A stretch of 64,000 bases of DNA from Arthrobacter sp. ISL-30 (GCF_018613855.1 NZ_JAGGPK010000050.1:1-64000), one strand, 5' to 3'; positions 43,799-53,164 are shown, counted from the stretch's first letter. The notes: generated from the letters alone by a model not told the origin. Made by a program: numbers and translations.

Positions 43799-45670
43799 TC
43801 ACGGTGACGGCTTAACCACCATCGCGGAGCCCCCACCCCGTCTCACTGGCTCGGCTGCAGCAACGGTTCGCCCGTCGGGCAGGAACTCGATAGCGGTGGC
43901 CGCGCCGATCTGCGCTGCCGAGGTGAACGCATCGCCTGCCGGGACCAGTTGTTGGCCGTACGGTGTGAGGGCGGTTCCGTAGGCAGCGATGAACTCCGGC
44001 TCGGCCGTTACCGTGCCAGTCGCTGCAGGAGTGACTATGACCGAGTTCCGCCCGGAAGCACGCGGTGCCGCGATCGCCTCGGACACGCTCATGCCCAGAT
44101 CCACCCGGTTCAGGATGGTCTGCAGGACAGTCGTGATGATTGTGGATCCGCCGGGCGAGCCGAGTGCCAGGAACGGCTTGCCGTCGTCAAGGATGATGGT
44201 CGGGGACATCGACGAACGCGGGCGCTTCCCCGGCTCAATGCGGTTAGGGTCAGCCGGGTCATACACGGTCGAGAAGTCCGTGAGCTCATTGTTGAGGATG
44301 AACCCGCGGCCGGGCACGACGATACCGGACCCGCCGGTCTGCTCGATGGTGAGGGTGTACTCCACCACGTTTCCCCACTTGTCGGAGACTGTCAGGTTGG
44401 TGGTCGAGATGTTCTCAGTGTCCGTCTCGTCCGCGAGCGCCGCCGGGGCAGTCGGGCACGCGCCGTCGTAGGAGGTGACGTTGCCCGGCGCAACGGGCTT
44501 CGCGGCCGCCTTTGCCGGGTCGATCTCGCAAGCGCGCTCCTTGCCGAACAGCGGGTCGGTAAGCGCGGCGGTGGGAACGTCCACAAAGGCCGGATCGCCA
44601 ACGTACTTGCCGCGGTCCGCGAAGGCGAGCGCGCTCGCCTCGAGGTAGTGGTGCAAAGCGGCGGGCGTGGACATCTCAGAAAGGTTGAACGTGTCCAGGA
44701 TGTTCAGCGCCTCGCCCACCGTGGTTCCTCCACTGCTGGACGGCGCCATACCGTAGACATCAAGGTCGCGATATTCCACGTGCGTGGGGTCCTGGTCCAG
44801 GGCCCGGTAGGCGGCGAGGTCCGCCGTCGTCATGCGGCCGACCGGGACGGGCAGCGGCGGGACATCTTCGGGCAGTTCGCTCTCCGGTGTCTTCGGAGGG
44901 GCCTGGACTGTGGCAGCTATCTCCGCAGCCAGCGGGCCGCCATAGAAGCCGGCCGTGCCCTGCTTCGCGAGGAGCCTGTAGGTCGCTGCGAGGTCGTGGT
45001 TCTGGAAGACATTGCCGACGGCGGGTGCGTCCCCGCCGGGGAGGAAGAGGTCGCTCGTTGAAGTGAACACGGCGAAACGCTTGCGGTTGTCCAAGGTCTG
45101 CTGGCGGAACGTCTCGTCGACCACGAAGCCGCGATTAGCGACCTTGATGGCGGGCTGGAGCGCATCAGCCAGGCTCAAAGTGCCCCAACGCTCCAGCGCG
45201 CGCTCCCAAGTGGCAGGGGTGCCGGGGACGCCCACGGAGACGCCGCTTGTGACGAGTTCGGGCGTGAAACGATAGGGTCTGCCGGTTGTCGGGTCGATGA
45301 ACGCGTCGTTCGGCATGGCTGCCGGGGCAGTCTCGCGGCCGTCGATCGTGCCAACCTGCCCGGTCTTCGCGTCGTAGAACACGAAGTAGCCACCCCCGCC
45401 GATTCCTGCGCTGTAGGGCTCAGTCACACCCAGGGTCGCGGCTGCGGCGACGGCGGCGTCGGCTGCGTTGCCGCCTTCGCGGAGGACCTCGATGGCCGCG
45501 GCAGATGCCTCCGGATCCACTGTGCTCACCGCACCGCCATATCCGGTGGCGGTCGGTGTCTTGGTTGTCTCCCGCGGATCCGCGAACGCGGGGCTGGCTA
45601 TCGCCCCGCTCGTCACGCTCAATGCCAGGGCCGCTGTAACGGCGGCGAATCGGCGTCTCAGAAATGGCAT
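43799..45670 (-). CDS. ggt: Gamma-glutamyltransferase
   Basis: A 623-residue secreted enzyme. Residues 1-30 form a signal peptide (RRRFAAVTAALALSVTSGAIASPAFA). GGNAADAAVAAAATLGVTEPYSAGIGGGGYFVFYD is the large-subunit signature. The autoprocessing and catalytic threonine is in ENISTTNLTVSDKWGNVV (about residue 423), followed by PGRGFILNNELTDFS and GSPGGSTIITTVLQ. It cleaves gamma-glutamyl bonds of glutathione and related peptides outside the membrane. Length is slightly above the usual 560-600. Its liberated glutamyl and pyroglutamyl products could feed PxpABC (inference). Confidence 0.92.
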   Translation of the reverse strand: MPFLRRRFAAVTAALALSVTSGAIASPAFADPRETTKTPTATGYGGAVSTVDPEASAAAIEVLREGGNAADAAVAAAATLGVTEPYSAGIGGGGYFVFYDAKTGQVGTIDGRETAPAAMPNDAFIDPTTGRPYRFTPELVTSGVSVGVPGTPATWERALERWGTLSLADALQPAIKVANRGFVVDETFRQQTLDNRKRFAVFTSTSDLFLPGGDAPAVGNVFQNHDLAATYRLLAKQGTAGFYGGPLAAEIAATVQAPPKTPESELPEDVPPLPVPVGRMTTADLAAYRALDQDPTHVEYRDLDVYGMAPSSSGGTTVGEALNILDTFNLSEMSTPAALHHYLEASALAFADRGKYVGDPAFVDVPTAALTDPLFGKERACEIDPAKAAAKPVAPGNVTSYDGACPTAPAALADETDTENISTTNLTVSDKWGNVVEYTLTIEQTGGSGIVVPGRGFILNNELTDFSTVYDPADPNRIEPGKRPRSSMSPTIILDDGKPFLALGSPGGSTIITTVLQTILNRVDLGMSVSEAIAAPRASGRNSVIVTPAATGTVTAEPEFIAAYGTALTPYGQQLVPAGDAFTSAAQIGAATAIEFLPDGRTVAAAEPVRRGGGSAMVVKPSP

Positions 45671-45790
45671 GATTCCTCCCGAGTCTGGGTACTGCGGTTG
45701 GCGATGCTGGCAACACTACCCCCGGCGAATGCTCCGCTCAACGCTGCTTCGCTCGCATGTCTGACGCCGGGAGAAATGGCCTTCAACACA

Positions 45791-45821
45791 AGGTCGGCCC
45801 GGGGATTACCCGGGCCGACCT
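45791..45821. terminator. Strong hairpin between ggt and the small-protein genes
   Basis: AGGTCGGCCCGGG and CCCGGGCCGACCT are a perfect 13-base inverted repeat with a five-base loop. It lies 23 bases beyond the stop of the minus-strand small gene at 45844 and upstream of ggt. Confidence 0.65.
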
Positions 45822-45843
45822 CGCGTTGTCGATGGAACCTTGT

Positions 45844-46104
45844 TTAGGAGGAGTGCGGCATCTGTGGGCGGCTGGTGCGGTGGACCGCGGTTACAGCCGC
45901 CTGCTGGCCTACCCGTCCGTGGCTTTGCGCCCGGTCCGGGGGGTGCCGGTGCTTGCCGGTGCCGTCGGGCCACTGCCGGCCCTGCTGCAAGTCCGGCGTC
46001 ACTGAGAGGGTCGCAGGTGCGGGAAGCTCCTGTGAGCCCATAGCCTGAACCAGATGGCTCGCAATTTCCGGCTTGATCTGTCCGCCAACACGATATTCAG
46101 CCAT
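45844..46104 (-). CDS. Small protein of unknown function
   Basis: An 86-residue frame from ATG 46104, preceded by AGGAAG at good distance: MAEYRVGGQIKPEIASHLVQAMGS, then a Pro/Gln/His-rich, probably unstructured tail. The N-terminal third looks like a real small protein; the tail composition is less convincing, and a terminator hairpin follows the stop. No family recognised. Confidence 0.45.
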   Translation of the reverse strand: MAEYRVGGQIKPEIASHLVQAMGSQELPAPATLSVTPDLQQGRQWPDGTGKHRHPPDRAQSHGRVGQQAAVTAVHRTSRPQMPHSS

Positions 46105-46179
46105 TTCCGATCTTCCTTTCTGCAGTGAAACGAAGGGATTTTCCATATTAAGCGGAGCTAGCGGTGTTGTCTGCAGGGA

Positions 46180-46353
46180 TCACCACCGGACCTTCTTCAT
46201 CGCCGGCGCCTGCTTCCCGCTGGCGTGGGTCGGCTTATGGCCGCTGCCGACGCTGTTCCAGCCGCTGGCAGCGTTACCGGCTTTCCTTTCAAGCGCCGCC
46301 TTTTGCTCGTCGCTCAGCTTGGATTTGGTGTTCTTGGGCTTTTTCGCAGTCAT
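46180..46353 (-). CDS. Small basic protein of unknown function
   Basis: A 57-residue protein: MTAKKPKNTKSKLSDEQKAA, then a Gly/Ser/His-rich middle (SGWNSVGSGHKPTHASGKQ) and KKVRW at the end. AAGGAG lies seven bases before the ATG at 46353. It is strongly basic, which suggests nucleic-acid or ribosome association. Same strand as, and upstream of, the 86-residue small gene. Confidence 0.6.
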   Translation of the reverse strand: MTAKKPKNTKSKLSDEQKAALERKAGNAASGWNSVGSGHKPTHASGKQAPAMKKVRW

Positions 46354-46910
46354 ACCTGGCTCCTTATAGTCTTGCCCGACGCACTCGCGTCCGGGCTCAA
46401 TCCGCTGGAACCTGCCAGATGCCCATCGCAGCCTGCGGCGGAAGTCGCAGGCTGTGGTTAAAGGCTCGACGGCGATTGCGGGAACGGCACGGAGGCGCAG
46501 GCCTCAACGGGCGTGGATTTTTGTCGTCTGAAACAGGGCGGCGGGACTGTGCAAGGCGTAGTCCCCAGACCGGGCTGTCTATTCGAAAATCAGTGTTCCC
46601 ATGCCCCCAACCATAAGCAGTTCTGCCCGGGCTTGGGAACCCCTGGCCTGCGTGAAACTGCCAAAAGGGCGCCATCGCGACCCCAAAAGATCTCAATTTG
46701 ATAACGCCTTGGTCTGGACGTCCATTATCCGCGTCGCTGTTGGGATGTAGCCGCATTAAATTGTCTGACGTTTTCCAGATGCAACGCCCAAAACCTTCAA
46801 TCTAAGGTATCGGATTCTGGCCTGGCAAGGATTTCGCGTAAAATTGAAGGCCTGCCCGGAGCGGGGCAGCTACAAGTCGTAAGCAAATGACCTCCCTAGG
46901 AGAAGCCCAA
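46354..46910. other. 557-base gap without a supported gene
   Basis: A 119-codon open frame on the minus strand has Arg/Pro-rich, shadow-like composition and no ribosome site, so I do not call it. The right-hand end holds the leader of the ProP-like gene (CTAGGAGAA before ATG 46911). No repeat, RNA gene or mobile element is visible. Confidence 0.6.
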
Positions 46911-48545
46911 ATGCCCACAGACCGAAGCACGACCGACTCTCCGGCAGGCGCCAGGAACGCCTCCGGAACTAGCAGTGATGCCTTACAAGGCACCAGGAAA
47001 AACAAGCTCCTTCCGCGACGCCGGCTGAAGGTTTCCGACGTCAATGTTGTTGACCAGCCGATGCTCAAGAAGGCACTCGGCGGAACCATCGTCGGCAACA
47101 CCATGGAGTGGTACGACGTCGGCGTGTTCGGCTACCTCATCACCACCATGGGCCCGGTCTTCCTTCCGGAAGCGGACAAATCCGTCCAGACCCTGTTCCT
47201 CCTCGGTACGTTCGCAGCCACGTTTATCGCCCGCCCGCTCGGCGGCGTGGTGTTCGGCTGGCTCGGCGACAAGATGGGCCGCCAGAAGGTCCTCGCAGCA
47301 ACGCTGATCCTCATGGCGGCGAGCACGTTCGCGGTCGGACTCCTCCCCGGCTACGCGCAGATCGGCATCTGGGCCGCCGCGCTGCTGGTGCTGCTGAAAC
47401 TGGTCCAGGGATTTTCCACAGGCGGCGAGTACGCCGGCGCAACAACGTTCGTCAGCGAGTACGCGCCGGATAAGCGCCGCGGTTTCTTCGCGAGCTTCCT
47501 GGACATGGGCTCCTACATCGGCTTCGCCCTGGGCGCGGCCCTTGTGTCGGTGCTCCAACTGACCCTTGGCCAGTCGGCCATGGAGGAATGGGGCTGGCGC
47601 CTTCCGTTCCTCATCGCGGGTCCGCTGGGCCTGATCGCGGTGTACTTCCGCAACAAGATCGAAGAATCCCCGCAGTTCCAGGCCACCCTGGACGCCCAGG
47701 AAGCCATGGCCGCCGATGCCGCCGCTTCGGATGACGCGGTTGCCAAGGGTCCCATAGGCATCGTGAAGGCCTACTGGCGACAGATCCTGCTGGCCATGAT
47801 CCTCGCCGCAGCCGCCAACACGGTGGGATATGCGCTGACGTCCTACATGCCTACCTACCTGACCGATTCCAAGGGCTACGATCCTATCCACGGCACACTG
47901 CTGACCATTCCCGTCCTGGTGGTGATGTCCCTCTGCATTCCGTTGACCGGCAGGCTTTCGGACCGCATCGGCCGCCGCCCCGTCCTTTGGATCGGCGCAG
48001 GCAGCGCCGTTGCCTTCGCGGTGCCTGCGTTTATGTTGATCGGCATCGGCAATCTCTGGTCCACGTTGGCCGGCCTCTCCCTCATCGCCTTCCCCGTGAC
48101 GTTCTACGTGGCCAACCTGGCCTCTGCCCTCCCGGCCCTTTTCCCGACGTCGAGCCGTTACGGCGGCATGGGGATCGCCTACAACTTCTCCATGGCGATC
48201 TTCGGCGGGACCACACCATTCATCATCCAGGGCCTGATCGAGGCAACCGGCGATGACATGGCTCCGGCGTACTACCTCATGGGCACCTCCGTGATAGGCG
48301 CCGTCGCCATATACTTCCTGCGTGAATCCGCACGGCGTCCGCTGCCCGGCTCTATGCCGAGCGTGGACACGGCGGAGGAGGCACACGAGCTCGTGGCCAC
48401 GCAGCACGAGAACCCCTTGATTGACCTTGACGAAATGCCGTTCGACGACGTGCTGGAGGTCGACGCGCTGGGCGGGGACACGCTGGAGGGCGACGCACGG
48501 GACGCGCGGGACGCTACCCGCGAACCGGAGCTCGTCCGCGGCTGA
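46911..48545 (+). CDS. MHS-family MFS transporter, ProP-like
   Basis: A 544-residue twelve-helix transporter. ALGGTIVGNTMEWYDVGVFGYLITTMGPVF at the N-terminus, RPLGGVVFGWLGDKMGRQKVLA in the loop, and LLVLLKLVQGFSTGGEYAGATTFVSEYAPDKRRGFF are close to the proline/glycine-betaine symporter ProP. The last 60 residues are acidic with repeats of DALGGDTLEGDARDARDA, a possible osmosensory or structural tail unlike the coiled coil of E. coli ProP. ATG 46911 is preferred over 46887 because of its ribosome site. Confidence 0.85.
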   Translation: MPTDRSTTDSPAGARNASGTSSDALQGTRKNKLLPRRRLKVSDVNVVDQPMLKKALGGTIVGNTMEWYDVGVFGYLITTMGPVFLPEADKSVQTLFLLGTFAATFIARPLGGVVFGWLGDKMGRQKVLAATLILMAASTFAVGLLPGYAQIGIWAAALLVLLKLVQGFSTGGEYAGATTFVSEYAPDKRRGFFASFLDMGSYIGFALGAALVSVLQLTLGQSAMEEWGWRLPFLIAGPLGLIAVYFRNKIEESPQFQATLDAQEAMAADAAASDDAVAKGPIGIVKAYWRQILLAMILAAAANTVGYALTSYMPTYLTDSKGYDPIHGTLLTIPVLVVMSLCIPLTGRLSDRIGRRPVLWIGAGSAVAFAVPAFMLIGIGNLWSTLAGLSLIAFPVTFYVANLASALPALFPTSSRYGGMGIAYNFSMAIFGGTTPFIIQGLIEATGDDMAPAYYLMGTSVIGAVAIYFLRESARRPLPGSMPSVDTAEEAHELVATQHENPLIDLDEMPFDDVLEVDALGGDTLEGDARDARDATREPELVRG

Positions 48546-48590
48546 CACCTGGAGTTCGCGGGACATTCTGCTCGATCAATCCTGCCAAAC

Positions 48591-48622
48591 CGGGGACCGC
48601 GCCTACACTGGCGCGGTCCCCG
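48591..48622. terminator. Terminator after the ProP-like gene
   Basis: CGGGGACCGCGCC and GGCGCGGTCCCCG form a perfect 13-bp stem with a six-base loop, 45 bases after the stop. No T run, as often in actinobacteria. Confidence 0.65.
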
Positions 48623-48751
48623 CTCGGCATTAAGGGAATGATCGGGCAGAAAGTGGCGCGGCCGCGGATGTAACCATGTGACACAGCGAATGGTGAGACT
48701 TTTCCCGGGTCTGCTACCTTGCGAAAGGCCCTGAAGATCGGGTCTCGATGA

Positions 48752-49825
48752 TTGGCGGTGTCCCACGTGCAAACCCTTCTGACCCACGTCCGGAGGCTCC
48801 ACAGCATCGAACCTGCCAATCGCGATCATTTGCCAGCGCTTCGGGTGGCACTAAGTGTTGCCGTGCCGTCCCTGGTGCTGCTGACCATCGGCCGGCCTGA
48901 TCTGATGATCTATGCCGTGTTCGGGGCCTTCACCGGCATGTATGGCCGGCGGGAACCCCATCAGCTACGGCTCCGGCATCAGGGACAGGCTGCGATCCTC
49001 CTGCTGGCGGGCGTCTCAGTGGGCGTGGGCCTGTCCGCAAATCACGTGCCGGGTTGGGGACTGGTCCTCGTCGAAACGGCCTTCGCCGGGCTGGGTTCAC
49101 TGTTTTCGGACAGGATTCGGCTAAGGCCCAACGGCCCGTTCTTCGCAATCCTTGCCCTCGGCGCCTGCGCCTCCGTTCCCGCCGGAACGCCGTGGCATGT
49201 TGCCGTTCTGATCGCCGCCCTGTCTGCCGCTTTTTCCATGGTCGTGGGCTTTGTGGGCTGGGTTCGAGGCCGGTCCTGGAATCCGACGGTGGTGCGCAAC
49301 GCAGGTCCCTTACTGGGCCGGCGTCGGCAGGAGGCACTGGTCCATGCCCTCAAGTATGTGGCAGCCGTTGGGACGGCCGGATCCATCGGCGTGATCTCGG
49401 GCAGCGGGCATCCGCACTGGGCCATGGCTGCCGCCGCCGTACCCTTGGCCGCGGCCGACATGCCCAGCAGCGTCTACCGCGGCATCCACCGGATCGTCGG
49501 AACGTTCCTGGGACTGGTGGTGGTCGCCGTCGTGCTCTTCCAGGGCCCGATGTCCCCGCTGCTGCTGTTCCCCGGCAACGAACCCGCGGTGTTGGCGATC
49601 GTGGTGATCGCGTGCCAGTTCACCACGGAACTGTTCATGACAAGGCACTACGGCCTGGCGATGGTTTCCTTCACTCCCGTGATCCTGCTGACAGCGCAAC
49701 TGGCGGACCCGATAGACCCCTACATATTGGTGATGGAACGCGGCATCGAAACCCTTGTGGGGGCCCTGGTGGGGATCGCAGTAGTGGTCCTACTTCGCCG
49801 GCCGCTTCGGCGGGCCGGAAGCTAG
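48752..49825 (+). CDS. FUSC-family membrane protein
   Basis: A 357-residue protein with about ten hydrophobic segments in two halves and the FUSC-type motif PDLMIYAVFGAFTGMYGRREPHQLRLRHQGQAAILLLAG, repeated in style later as HWAMAAAAVPLAAADMPSSVYRGIHRIVGTFLG. Relatives include aromatic-acid and fusaric-acid exporters, but the periplasmic adaptor is absent here, so the substrate is open. The TTG start at 48752 is uncertain; GTG codons at 48758 and 48767 are possible. Confidence 0.75.
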   Translation: MAVSHVQTLLTHVRRLHSIEPANRDHLPALRVALSVAVPSLVLLTIGRPDLMIYAVFGAFTGMYGRREPHQLRLRHQGQAAILLLAGVSVGVGLSANHVPGWGLVLVETAFAGLGSLFSDRIRLRPNGPFFAILALGACASVPAGTPWHVAVLIAALSAAFSMVVGFVGWVRGRSWNPTVVRNAGPLLGRRRQEALVHALKYVAAVGTAGSIGVISGSGHPHWAMAAAAVPLAAADMPSSVYRGIHRIVGTFLGLVVVAVVLFQGPMSPLLLFPGNEPAVLAIVVIACQFTTELFMTRHYGLAMVSFTPVILLTAQLADPIDPYILVMERGIETLVGALVGIAVVVLLRRPLRRAGS

Positions 49826-50566
49826 CTTCGCGGGCAAGATCCTGGAGACAGCCACCACCAGCTTGTAGCGCTTCGTGGGTATGGAGACTCCCTTGCCCTT
49901 CGTGTTGTCGGCCAATCCCTCCCGAACCACCCGGTCCGCTTGGAGCCATAACCAGCGGGGCGCAACCGTTTTATCCATGCCCATCCGGTCGTGGAATTCC
50001 GTATGGGTAAAGCCCGGGCACACCGCCGTCACTTTGACCCCTCGATCTTTATAGGCAAGGTTGGCCCAGCGCGAGAAGGTCACTTGCCACGCCTTCGCCG
50101 CCGAATAGGTGCCCCTGTTGGCAAAAGCGGCCACGCTGGCCACGTTGATAATCCGGCCCGACCCCCTCGCCAGCATCCCCTGCAATGCGGCGTGGCAGAG
50201 CTCCAGCGGAGTCTGGACGTGGAGCCGAAGGTGCTTGCGCTCGTCGTCGAGGTCATTCTGCTCGAACGGTCGCAAGAGCCCGATGCCGGCGTTATTGACC
50301 AGGACCTCAACTGGGCGTGCGGGATCGTTAAGGCGTTCGACGACGGCTGCCACCCCGCCGTCGTCGGTCAGGTCAGCGGGAAGCACCTCGGCCGTGATGC
50401 TGTAGTCCCTCTCAAGAGCCTCGGCCGCGGCTTGCAGCCGGTCCGCGTCGCGTGAGACCAGGATCAGGTGGTGGCCTTCCTCGGCCAATTGCCGGGCGAA
50501 CTCCGCGCCGAGTCCTGCGGTTGCACCTGTAACAAGCGCGGTGGTGGCGTTGGCCAAAGTAGTCAT
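49790..50566 (-). CDS. Short-chain dehydrogenase/reductase
   Basis: A 258-residue classical SDR: ALVTGATAGLGAEFARQLAEEGHHLILVSRD (NADP-type arginine), VLVNNAGIGLL, NVASVAAFANRGTYSAAKAW with Ser-Tyr-Lys, and CPGFTHTEFHDRMGMD. Substrate unknown. The 3' end overlaps the 3' end of the convergent FUSC gene by 36 bases, so antisense interference between the two transcripts is possible. Confidence 0.88.
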   Translation of the reverse strand: MTTLANATTALVTGATAGLGAEFARQLAEEGHHLILVSRDADRLQAAAEALERDYSITAEVLPADLTDDGGVAAVVERLNDPARPVEVLVNNAGIGLLRPFEQNDLDDERKHLRLHVQTPLELCHAALQGMLARGSGRIINVASVAAFANRGTYSAAKAWQVTFSRWANLAYKDRGVKVTAVCPGFTHTEFHDRMGMDKTVAPRWLWLQADRVVREGLADNTKGKGVSIPTKRYKLVVAVSRILPAKLASGPPKRPAK

Positions 50567-50617
50567 GCGCCCAGCCTAGCCGGGCTGGCTTGCCGGCATG
50601 CAGATCCTCGAACGGCA

Positions 50618-50666
50618 TGGCCGCAGCGCTGGTACCGCAGCCTGCACGGTACCAGCGCTGCGGCCA
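50618..50666. terminator. Perfect 19-bp inverted repeat at the end of the siderophore operon
   Basis: TGGCCGCAGCGCTGGTACC (50618-50636) and its exact complement (50648-50666) flank an 11-base loop. It lies 24 bases beyond the stop of the last siderophore gene and upstream of the SDR start. It is the most stable hairpin noted in the window. Confidence 0.7.
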
Positions 50667-50690
50667 CGCCCGGAAGTTGCTGGAAGAGGG

Positions 50691-52478
50691 CTACGACGCC
50701 CCGGGCCGATACATCGGGTTGGGCATGGTGCCTGCCTTCGGCACCGGCGGCCTGGTGTCGAGGTCCGTGTAACCCAGGCGCAGCCGGTATCCATTCAAGG
50801 GGTAGCGGGAGAACTCCGAACCTAGCAGGCCAGTGGCTCGGAGCCGTTCGGCCTGTTCCGGGTGGGCGTCGGAGTATTCGACGATGGCGGCGCGATTCAT
50901 TTCCCACAAATCAGCCGAGGAGGCAGGCAATTCATCCGAGTCAAGCAACTCGCCCAGCGGACCCCAGACGCCGAGGAACAACGCGTCGACAAGGTATTGT
51001 CGGAGCACGTTCCAGGGCTTGCGCGGCAGGACACGGATGTGGCCGTCAGGCTCCCAGGAACGCGCGGGAACGGGTTCACTGCTGACGCAGACATCATCCA
51101 CAAGGTCCTTGACAACCAACCTGCTGGGGATTCCCTGCGCGTCGCAGATAACCATGAGGTTCTCCCCATGCGGGTTGACGCTAACACCGTAGCTATGAAG
51201 CAAGTGCAGCAGCGGTTTAAGGGTGACCGACACCAGCGTGCTGATCCATTCGGTCAGGTCGAGCCCGGCGCGCTCCGCCAAGGCTTGGACCGCCGTGTCA
51301 CCCATGGGGTCCCGATGCAACACCAAGGCCAGCGGCCAGACAGTTTCTCCCTCGCCAAGGGCAGGATCAACAGGCTCCCGCCAGATGCAGCCCAGCGTCT
51401 CGTCCCACTGATAGGGAACGCCCGGATGATCGGCCAGGTGCGGGTGGCGCACCGTCACCGAAGCTACCTCCCCCAGGAGGACGGCACGGGTATGGAGGGC
51501 AGGATCCGCGTCCCAGATCGAGCGCAGCCAATGGGTAGTCATCGGCGCCGCCAGCGAACAATGGCGCGGAATTCCCCGATACACCGAAGTATTGAGGATC
51601 TTCAGCGGCAGCTTCACCTGCAACCTGGAGGGCTCGTCAATGTTCACAATCGTCCGGATGGATTGGGTAGGCAGATAACGATCCTCCGCCTCTCCCAGGA
51701 CGATGATCTGGCCGGAAAGCACACTGCCGGACCAAAGCTGCCGCACGACGTGGTCAAGCTGCCAGGGGTGTGCCGGGAGCAGTACATAGCCAAAAGGGTC
51801 TGCTCCTGCCTCCCTTAGCATCCCTTTGAATCGATCTTGCGTAGCCGTGCTCAGCTCGTGGTTTACGAGATCCTGTTCCGAGGTTGAGGGAACAGACCGA
51901 AATTCGGCCAGCCGACGGGAGACCGCCAGCCAGATCGGCCGAAGCGGCCGGGAAGCTTCCGGGGCGTACTGCGCACAGTCTGAAGCAGAGAAGCCAAGGC
52001 GCCCTTTATTGGCAACCAGAAGCGGGTGGCCAGTCAACTGCCCCTCGATCTCGGAGTGCGGAAGCCTAATGAGCTCCTTTGCTGAAACGCCCGTCGCGGC
52101 CATATGGGCATCGGCGGCGAGGGTCGCAGAAAGCTCTGCGATGTAGTTGGCCACCGTCGTCCCGGTGAGGCCAAGCCTGTCCGCTACGTCCACGATGAAT
52201 AGGCCTGGATCATCCACCGGTTGGCTCTCATTGTCCCCAAGGATGCCGCGGCTGACCCTGCGAACAGTTCCCGGGTCGACTACATAGGATCCAAAAGCAG
52301 TCCGGCTGGCCTGGAAGAGATACGAGGCGTTCTCGAGGTCAATCCGGAGGACTTGAGCTGTGTTTGCAGTAACAGTTTCGCTTGCTTCGGCTTCGATTGC
52401 TTCAGCACTGAGCAGCTCTTCTGAGAGCAGGGCGCCGATCAGCTTGGCCAGGAGGGCGGCAGAGGATTGAAGGATCAC
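50691..52478 (-). CDS. IucA/IucC-family siderophore synthetase (second of two)
   Basis: A 595-residue NIS synthetase from GTG 52478, overlapping the acyltransferase stop (GTGA). Motifs: EGQLTGHPLLVANKGRLGFSASDCAQYAPE, YVLLPAHPWQLDHVV, TQSIRTIVNIDEPSRLQVKLPLKILNTSVYRGIPRH and LLHSYGVSVNPHGENLMVICDAQGIPSRLVVKD, the ATP and carboxylate-binding blocks of the family. It joins a hydroxamate amine to a citryl carboxylate through an acyl-adenylate. The C-terminal PHGENLM and VKDLVDD blocks are reminiscent of the IucC/DesD side of the family. Confidence 0.9.
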   Translation of the reverse strand: MILQSSAALLAKLIGALLSEELLSAEAIEAEASETVTANTAQVLRIDLENASYLFQASRTAFGSYVVDPGTVRRVSRGILGDNESQPVDDPGLFIVDVADRLGLTGTTVANYIAELSATLAADAHMAATGVSAKELIRLPHSEIEGQLTGHPLLVANKGRLGFSASDCAQYAPEASRPLRPIWLAVSRRLAEFRSVPSTSEQDLVNHELSTATQDRFKGMLREAGADPFGYVLLPAHPWQLDHVVRQLWSGSVLSGQIIVLGEAEDRYLPTQSIRTIVNIDEPSRLQVKLPLKILNTSVYRGIPRHCSLAAPMTTHWLRSIWDADPALHTRAVLLGEVASVTVRHPHLADHPGVPYQWDETLGCIWREPVDPALGEGETVWPLALVLHRDPMGDTAVQALAERAGLDLTEWISTLVSVTLKPLLHLLHSYGVSVNPHGENLMVICDAQGIPSRLVVKDLVDDVCVSSEPVPARSWEPDGHIRVLPRKPWNVLRQYLVDALFLGVWGPLGELLDSDELPASSADLWEMNRAAIVEYSDAHPEQAERLRATGLLGSEFSRYPLNGYRLRLGYTDLDTRPPVPKAGTMPNPMYRPGAS

Positions 52479-53164
52479 AGCACAGCTCCCTGCTGCCCGG
52501 CGCCGCACGGGATGGACTCGTACCACGGGATGGACGCGTACCCAGGGCCCACGGTGAGCGAATTGGGCTGTGCTTCCATGACCCGGGCTTCCATGAGCCT
52601 GGCTGTCTTGTCAGGCAACTGCACAGTGTCACCGGATTCGAAACCGGCGGCTTTAAAGGCACGAATGGACCTGGTGTTCCTTTTGTCCGGCTCCGCGACC
52701 AGTCGATTGCAGCCTTCCAGGATTTCGCCAGTCGCCCCAAGCACCGCGCGGATTACACCCCCACCGAGTCCTTGGCCACGTGAGGTTTCTCCCAGAGCAA
52801 CGTGCATTCCCAGGTCGGTCTGGTCGTGCCGGATATGCTGCCCGAGAACATCACCCGCAACCCGGTAGACCTCGACGTAACCGGCCACCCTTTCCCCATG
52901 GGCCCCGTCGCCCTGGGCTCCGTCGTAGGCTCCGTTGTCCTGGGCCTTGTCTCCTCGGATAAGGACCAGCGGCAGGCTGCCGGGGTCCTCGATCAGGCCC
53001 CGAAGGCATTCTGCCCAGCGGGACTCGTCCCAATTCTGGTGCCACCATTGCTCGACGTCGGGCTCGGCCATAAGCGCGGTGACGCCCTCAGCGTCCGCGA
53101 CAGTGGCCGCACGCAGGACATTGTTGCCCAGGAGCAAGTCTCGATTCCAGCCCAAGGCGATCAT
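52475..53164 (-). CDS. GNAT acyltransferase of hydroxamate siderophore synthesis
   Basis: A 229-residue IucB/DesC-like GNAT: AEPDVEQWWHQNWDESRWAECL near residue 35, DLGMHVALGETSRGQGLGGGVIRAVLGA with the acyl-CoA loop RGQGLGGG, and LVAEPDKRNTRSIRAFKAAGF. It would acylate the N-hydroxylated diamine (acetyl-CoA giving a hydroxamate). A low-complexity insert (QDNGAYDGAQGDGAHG) lies at about residue 75. ATG 53164 overlaps the upstream synthetase stop (ATGA), so the three genes are tightly coupled. Confidence 0.85.
   Translation of the reverse strand: MIALGWNRDLLLGNNVLRAATVADAEGVTALMAEPDVEQWWHQNWDESRWAECLRGLIEDPGSLPLVLIRGDKAQDNGAYDGAQGDGAHGERVAGYVEVYRVAGDVLGQHIRHDQTDLGMHVALGETSRGQGLGGGVIRAVLGATGEILEGCNRLVAEPDKRNTRSIRAFKAAGFESGDTVQLPDKTARLMEARVMEAQPNSLTVGPGYASIPWYESIPCGAGQQGAVL

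Noticed and set aside
46397..46756. 119-codon open frame on the minus strand in a 557-base gap
   Set aside because: No ribosome site, Arg/Pro-rich shadow composition and no recognisable motif.
48766..48771. Second parS-like CACGTG at the FUSC gene start
   Set aside because: Only the six-base core matches; the flanks are not palindromic.
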